IMG/VR virus record: IMGVR_UViG_3300037011_000258
Span: 1 to 31,607 of that record
Length of the DNA: 31,607 nucleotides
DNA from: a virus
Strand: one strand, 5' to 3'
Below, in pieces: positions 28,701-31,607 of the stretch. The position numbers and the translations under genes were made by a program. Under the pieces are notes generated by a model. It was given only the letters and a program-made list of their open reading frames with translations, was not told where the DNA came from and did not search any database. Position 1 is the stretch's first letter. Every line of letters starts with the position of its first letter.

Positions 28701-29713
28701 GCCTGCCCACCCGGCGCCTGCACTCCAGCCGTCGGTGGCGGGGGCGGCGTGGGCGCGGCCGAGAGGGACGTGGACCCGCTGGCGGGGACGGAGTGCTTGT
28801 GCTTCTTGGGCGGAGGCGGCGGCACGGCGACGGGCGCGAAGATGCCGATACCCCCGGCCAGCCCGAAGGTGGCAGCGAGCGCCTGCACCTTCTCCTTCCA
28901 ATCGTCCCCGTGGAGCGAGGTGAAGACCGACGCCTGCAACATGGAGATGTTGTCCAGCGTCTTCTGGATGGTGTCGATGGTATCGGCCGCGTTGCCTGAG
29001 AGCACGAGATCGTGGGCCAACTGGAAGTCGCCCATCATCTGCGTCATGTCGGACTTGATCCCGAGCTTGCCCGCGTGGGCCATCAGCTTGCTGAGTGACT
29101 GGACGGACAGCGACTCGGCATTGTACTGCTTGAGGAAGTCGAGAAGTTCGGGCGGGGTCATCCCCGTCGTTGCGTACAGCGCCTTCTTGAAGGCGTCAGC
29201 ATAATCCTGCTGGGCCTTCATGGTCGGGGCCGAAGTGGGGGTCGTGGGCGTGAGCAGCGCCCCACCCGACATCGGCGGAGCCGCCGGGGTCGTGGACGGC
29301 TGCGCGGGCTTCAGCACGACCTGTCCGGCCTTCGGCGGCGCACCCTGGTACTCGGGAGCCTGGCCCGCCGGCTCCTCGCCCGGCGGGTAGGTCGGCACGC
29401 CGGGGACCAGCGCCGGGATCTTCTGCCCCTTGAAGGGGTGGTCGATGCCGAACTTCTTCTGGTTCTCCTGCGTCGCCGCGCCGACGGCCTTGGCGTCCTT
29501 GACCAGCACCCCGCCAGCGGCGATGGCACCGTTGGCCTTCTCCGTCCCGAGGGTGGCGTAGTAGACCCACGGCTTCTTGCCGCCGGTCTTCACGTAGAGG
29601 TGGACGGGCCCGTACTGCTTGATGGTGCCGACGGGATACGTCTCCTTCGCCTCGAACAGATCCTCAAGGTGGAGGAGCGTGCGGTCAGTCTGCCAGATGC
29701 GAACGCCGAGCAT
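25724..29713 (-). CDS. Giant multidomain protein with kinase-like domain and repeats
   Basis: 1329 residues; AGGTGA precedes the ATG. Visible parts: N-terminal beta-rich domain (1-100); Pro/Ala linker (105-165); helical region (165-290) and Pro-rich linker; a repeat with GxDWK units at 269-273, 381-385 and 422-426, associated with YGSA/NAAD segments; Ala/Gly/Pro linker (440-515). A kinase-like domain follows (about 515-760), with DGKQYLFKKA (ATP Lys candidates K540/K541), catalytic-loop-like HDSFDANLL (627-635) and metal-loop-like VIGVDKEQGL (641-650), as in HipA or PI-kinase folds. Then basic KKKKVKR (782-788), acidic stretches and a C-terminal domain (about 1130-1310) with FLENGISDTSAALSV and VNGVPIDDFIVV. 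Probably a large virion or injected effector protein; function unproven. Confidence 0.72.
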   Translation of the reverse strand: MLGVRIWQTDRTLLHLEDLFEAKETYPVGTIKQYGPVHLYVKTGGKKPWVYYATLGTEKANGAIAAGGVLVKDAKAVGAATQENQKKFGIDHPFKGQKIPALVPGVPTYPPGEEPAGQAPEYQGAPPKAGQVVLKPAQPSTTPAAPPMSGGALLTPTTPTSAPTMKAQQDYADAFKKALYATTGMTPPELLDFLKQYNAESLSVQSLSKLMAHAGKLGIKSDMTQMMGDFQLAHDLVLSGNAADTIDTIQKTLDNISMLQASVFTSLHGDDWKEKVQALAATFGLAGGIGIFAPVAVPPPPPKKHKHSVPASGSTSLSAAPTPPPPPTAGVQAPGGQAKLDLKPDGFAFLPSILKAVSNYGSAEDYEVAVPEPDKIPELFGKDWKKLVQLGSTLKSYGSASAMIDAAKDDDDLAKSWDEEYGADWKHLAQNVEGSLGGSAAELPSAVKPKDPEAPPLPPKTHKAKGKKAAAAASAAAVAGLGGVGAAPSLPSLPSGGGFGGGGSLPAMGSLTNPKSGKYLGGAGDKTIYDGPDGKQYLFKKATLKGSGSAAKPYAAEVQAAFSRVAKLVKPEHLEVGVAKVGGSVGTLQPLLSGATNLVGVAPAALSDSEKLDVASEHLLDWLGSQHDSFDANLLRVNGHVIGVDKEQGLRFLGDDKLSTNYKPNSDHHGEKPPYYNQFWNDWADDKFNFNPEALAPYVDQIDKIDTEAYVENYRKYAESMFPGKPEAQEELLDKVRQRKLHVRKDFEKFLTGLYHKRFATGGAGGFSFAGGWDTGVDAGPKKKKVKRTAKQQAAEDGMKEYPFKNDAGEDTTKITLKMPKSEPTEKMEQFAKKMGLKPVGPLVTGGYYHIMSFHKKDYDAAEVEMEVEVESPSKGASIQPDKPRYFPDNPKTASPKALPNAAEVKKLHELHLSRHGKRFSSDGGMVEGNCAKAKKYIGSDGKPYFLFHFKLRKPTWTGLKTKGTSGTYGFPLGKYDDSQDAIVESGSNMDTVSTRMWSEGDSELHLAAGTDKYSYMGGVYAKVKPKAGQTPAQALAELLDKAKPGLSKEVLRDPTPEERDIVRLSRLYWTLDPHGSDALDENEGDRTLVGLKEKLKKLGIKDEDLENIEEQEVLPGYSTPVLKGRWKKVAKGQLKFLENGISDTSAALSVLETGLLGIHERNLHGIPKNGVSYHEDINTGSGDGILTQPVAEAGLNYGITSQAWHKMYQAILVPDVMDRLDVYSHPSDHFGACKKGDHRWDNRSSVDTQYNGLAGSHKTGMETSFRRGVQVEKIARITCQTAHARTELIKAAKKRGLQEVNGVPIDDFIVVEDSMKDIYEKYVKPLGY

Positions 29714-29721
29714 CGGTTCAC

Positions 29722-30435
29722 CTATGGTCCGGCCCACGCGCGCGGGCCCACCGGAGGGGCCTTCCGCAGGACGAGGAAGTAGCTGTGGTTCTTGCGCCCG
29801 TGAAGCTGCTTCAGCATCCGGCTGACGCCGGGGCGCCCGGAGCGCACCACCACGAACAGGTCTTCGCAGAGCCAGCCGAAAGAGGTCAGGTGGTTCAGGA
29901 TCTCCACGTGCGTCAGCCGTTGCCGGTTGGCGCACACCTCATCTTGGCACTTGACGATGTAGATCCCGGTGGGCTTCAGCACCCGCCAGGCTTCCTGGGC
30001 CGCCGCGAAGTACAGCCGCAGCACAGCATCGTGCGCCTCGGCCGCTGCCGGGGCCTCCCGTTGGTTGTTGGCGTAGTAGTGCTCGAAGTTCTGGTGGTCC
30101 TCGTGGGCGTTCTGCCCGCCCGCGTGCATGTACGGCGGGTCGAAGACCGCCCCGTCGAGGGCCCCATCACGGAAGGGGAGATCGCGGGCATCGACACCGT
30201 GGGCCAAGTCGGACGCGATGATGCGGTAGACGCCTCGGGGAACCTGGCGCCAGAACACCCCCTTGCCGTAGGTGGTGTCGGCGATGCGGGCTCCGGGCTT
30301 GAAGTAGAGGGTGAGGATCGTGGGGAACAGGTCGGCGTTCGTCCCGACTTGGGCGCTGAGCACGAGGTCGTTGGAGGGCTCCCCGGCGGGGGAGCGGCGA
30401 CGCTGGGGCTCCAGAGTTTGCAAGGCCGCGTCCAC
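29722..30435 (-). CDS. DNA methyltransferase (DPPY type)
   Basis: This 237-residue SAM-dependent methyltransferase has an ADTTYGKGVFW block (52-62, a motif I variant), IIASDLAHGVDARDLPF (72-88, motif II/III with D76) and catalytic AVFDPPYMHAGG (97-108, motif IV DPPY). The C-terminus HGRKNHSYFLVLRK is typical of phage adenine/cytosine-N4 methyltransferases. It would methylate exocyclic amino groups of adenine, or cytosine N4, in phage DNA, for example to evade restriction. There is no partner restriction nuclease or recognisable target domain. It starts at GTG with GAGG 4 bases upstream, shortly after the ParB-like gene. A longer upstream frame is not needed. Confidence 0.85.
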   Translation of the reverse strand: MDAALQTLEPQRRRSPAGEPSNDLVLSAQVGTNADLFPTILTLYFKPGARIADTTYGKGVFWRQVPRGVYRIIASDLAHGVDARDLPFRDGALDGAVFDPPYMHAGGQNAHEDHQNFEHYYANNQREAPAAAEAHDAVLRLYFAAAQEAWRVLKPTGIYIVKCQDEVCANRQRLTHVEILNHLTSFGWLCEDLFVVVRSGRPGVSRMLKQLHGRKNHSYFLVLRKAPPVGPRAWAGP

Positions 30436-30444
30436 GAGTCCTCG

Positions 30445-31221
30445 CTACGACTTGGGCTTGGTCGCCAGCGCCTCGGCGTACTGGAGGGTGACCGGCACCA
30501 TCAGCTCGTTGATATTCTCGCCGCTCTGGACGCAGTAGGCCATCAGCTTGTCGAGGGCGGCCTTCATCTCGGGGGTCATGCGGATGTAGACGCTGTCGGA
30601 CCCCTGATAGGTGAAGGCGATGAAGCCCTGCTGGAGCATCATCCCCTTCTGGTCGTAGACCTTGCTGAGAATCTGACCCAGCTCGTCGAGGTTCTTGGCC
30701 TTCCCGACCTTCTTGCCGATCTCCTCCTGGGCCCCCTTGGAGAGGCCGGACTTCTTCAGCCCTGCCTGCACCCCCTTCAGCACCTTCGCGAAGGCCGCCT
30801 TGTCGGTGAAGGCGAACATCCGCTGGAGCGCCTCGGCCCCGTACTTCGCCACCATCTCCTGGTGGAGCTTCACCATCTTCTCGGGGTTGAGGTGGCCGCG
30901 CAGCATGTTGAGGCGGACGGTGACGAACTTCTGGAGGTCTTCGTCCTGCCACTTGGCGTCGGTGAGCGTGATGCAGGGGATGATGGTGCGCCCCAACTTC
31001 GCCATCACCCGGACGCGGTGCTCGCCGCCGATGACACGGAAGCGCCCGTTGGTGAGGGGGACGACCTGGATCGGATCGATGAAGCCGAGCTGCTGGACGT
31101 TCTCGGTGAGCAGCCCCTCCTCGTCCTCGTCCATCTCGTTCGGGTTCCACGAGGAGAAGTCGAGCTTATCGACGGGAAGCTCTTGGTACTCCCCGTCGAG
31201 CGCAGGGGCGCGATCTGGCAT
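30445..31221 (-). CDS. ParB/Srx-fold domain protein
   Basis: This 258-residue protein starts at ATG with GGAGG 5-6 bases upstream. Residues about 13-110 form a ParB N-terminal domain: ELPVDKLDFSSWNPN, LTENVQQLGFIDPIQVVPL, then the signature RFRVIGGEHRVRVMAKLG (60-77) and VRLNMLRGHLNPEKM. GGEHR is the nucleotide-binding box of ParB. The middle (110-180) is helical; residues about 185-258 are unassigned (GFIAFTYQGSDSVYIRMTPE). No ParA or helix-turn-helix is obvious. It is adjacent to a DPPY methyltransferase, and ParB-domain proteins are often paired with or fused to phage methyltransferases, so a DNA modification or nuclease-like role is more likely than partition. Confidence 0.8.
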   Translation of the reverse strand: MPDRAPALDGEYQELPVDKLDFSSWNPNEMDEDEEGLLTENVQQLGFIDPIQVVPLTNGRFRVIGGEHRVRVMAKLGRTIIPCITLTDAKWQDEDLQKFVTVRLNMLRGHLNPEKMVKLHQEMVAKYGAEALQRMFAFTDKAAFAKVLKGVQAGLKKSGLSKGAQEEIGKKVGKAKNLDELGQILSKVYDQKGMMLQQGFIAFTYQGSDSVYIRMTPEMKAALDKLMAYCVQSGENINELMVPVTLQYAEALATKPKS

Positions 31222-31235
31222 GAGGCCCTCCCGAA

Positions 31236-31607
31236 CTACAGGATCTCGCGCCCGCCCAGCTCCGGGTCGTTGTCCCACGGCGACTTCCAGTCGAGCGCCG
31301 TCTCCTCGTAGCGGGCCTTGGCCCACGCCCGGTTCGCCAGCTCGACCACGCGACGCATCACGCCGTTGGTGCGGGCGAACAGGTTGACGCTCACCGCGTC
31401 GCGGAAGTCGAGCGCCGCCTCGACCAGGGACTTCTGGTCCTCCCCCGCCTCGGGCATGGAGCCCGCCGCCTTGCGGGACTTCTTGAAGATGACGGTGCCG
31501 AGATCGAGCATGGTGTGGACGCCACCCGGCATCGCCTCGGTCGCTCCCTTGAGCTGGGTGATGAGGGCGGAGTCGTTGGCCCCGCTGATGGGCTCGACCG
31601 GCTTGCC
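31236..31607 (-). CDS. Hypothetical protein, 5' end beyond window
   Basis: The frame is open from the window edge to the TAG at 31236, at least 123 residues; an internal ATG at 31532 has no SD, so the gene most likely continues upstream. The readable part is helical: ISGANDSALITQLKGATEAM, then GVHTMLDLGTVIFKKSRKAA, then DFRDAVSVNLFARTNGVMRR and a Trp-containing acidic C-terminus. No family recognised. It precedes the ParB-like gene by 14 bases and probably shares its operon. Confidence 0.65.
   Translation of the reverse strand, partial: GKPVEPISGANDSALITQLKGATEAMPGGVHTMLDLGTVIFKKSRKAAGSMPEAGEDQKSLVEAALDFRDAVSVNLFARTNGVMRRVVELANRAWAKARYEETALDWKSPWDNDPELGGREIL

Noticed and set aside
29714-29935. 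N-terminal extension of the giant gene to 29935
   Set aside because: The extension overlaps the methyltransferase out of frame and has a shadow-like composition; the ATG at 29713 has AGGTGA upstream.
1-31607. tRNA genes, CRISPR arrays, insertion sequences, integrase or attachment sites
   Set aside because: None was seen by eye on either strand: no regularly spaced repeats, no transposase or integrase motifs, and no gap large enough for unassigned RNA genes other than 8642-8813.

Overview
This window is part of a large, GC-rich, tailed double-stranded DNA phage genome (contractile tail, myovirus morphology). It could be free virus or prophage; no bacterial core genes, integrase, tRNA, rRNA, CRISPR array or insertion sequence is visible. 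All genes read on the minus strand, so transcription runs from high to low coordinates. Coding density is very high, with many 4-base ATGA/GTGA overlaps and Shine-Dalgarno (SD) sites. The long plus-strand open frames are GC-driven shadows. The host cannot be fixed from the sequence; high GC content and GTG starts fit a GC-rich bacterium.

Layout in transcription order. (1) 31607-29722: a partial gene running off the window, a ParB-like domain protein and a DPPY-type DNA methyltransferase. (2) 29713-25724: one giant 1329-residue protein with Pro/Ala/Gly linkers, a helical repeat, a kinase-like domain and an unassigned conserved-looking C-terminus. (3) 25722-18005: an accessory and replication block holding two small unknowns, a PurD-like ATP-grasp ligase, an S66 (LD-carboxypeptidase/MccF-like) protein whose usual catalytic His position reads Arg, a small unknown, a family A DNA polymerase with 3'-5' exonuclease, and a coupled trio of KamA-type lysine 2,3-aminomutase, Ddl-like ATP-grasp ligase and HAD phosphatase. 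(4) 18021-5516: a T4-like packaging and head module with a putative small terminase, large terminase (TerL), a small protein, portal, an unknown, a charged candidate core protein, a gp21-type prohead protease fused to a coiled-coil scaffold, and a gp23-type major capsid protein. (5) After a terminator and a promoter with a perfect TATAAT: the neck and tail-connector genes, ending in the first 53 codons of the tail sheath gene at the window edge.

The most unusual element is in TerL. The gene is interrupted just after its Walker B DE by an intein whose splicing halves (about 100 and 40 residues) lie in the terminase frame. The space between them is occupied, in the +1 frame, by a complete 287-codon gene with its own SD and ATG. 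That gene encodes a NUMOD3-like plus PD-(D/E)XK nuclease that looks like a homing endonuclease. The neighbouring portal gene carries an ordinary intein with an in-frame LAGLIDADG endonuclease, which makes a useful contrast.

Other points: a KamA plus Ddl-like pair suggesting a beta-amino-acid ligation pathway on a phage; two promoters with consensus TTGACA whose -10 boxes sit about 10 bases before start codons, implying leaderless mRNAs; and a fused protease-scaffold. Family assignments come from motif recognition by eye, not database searches.
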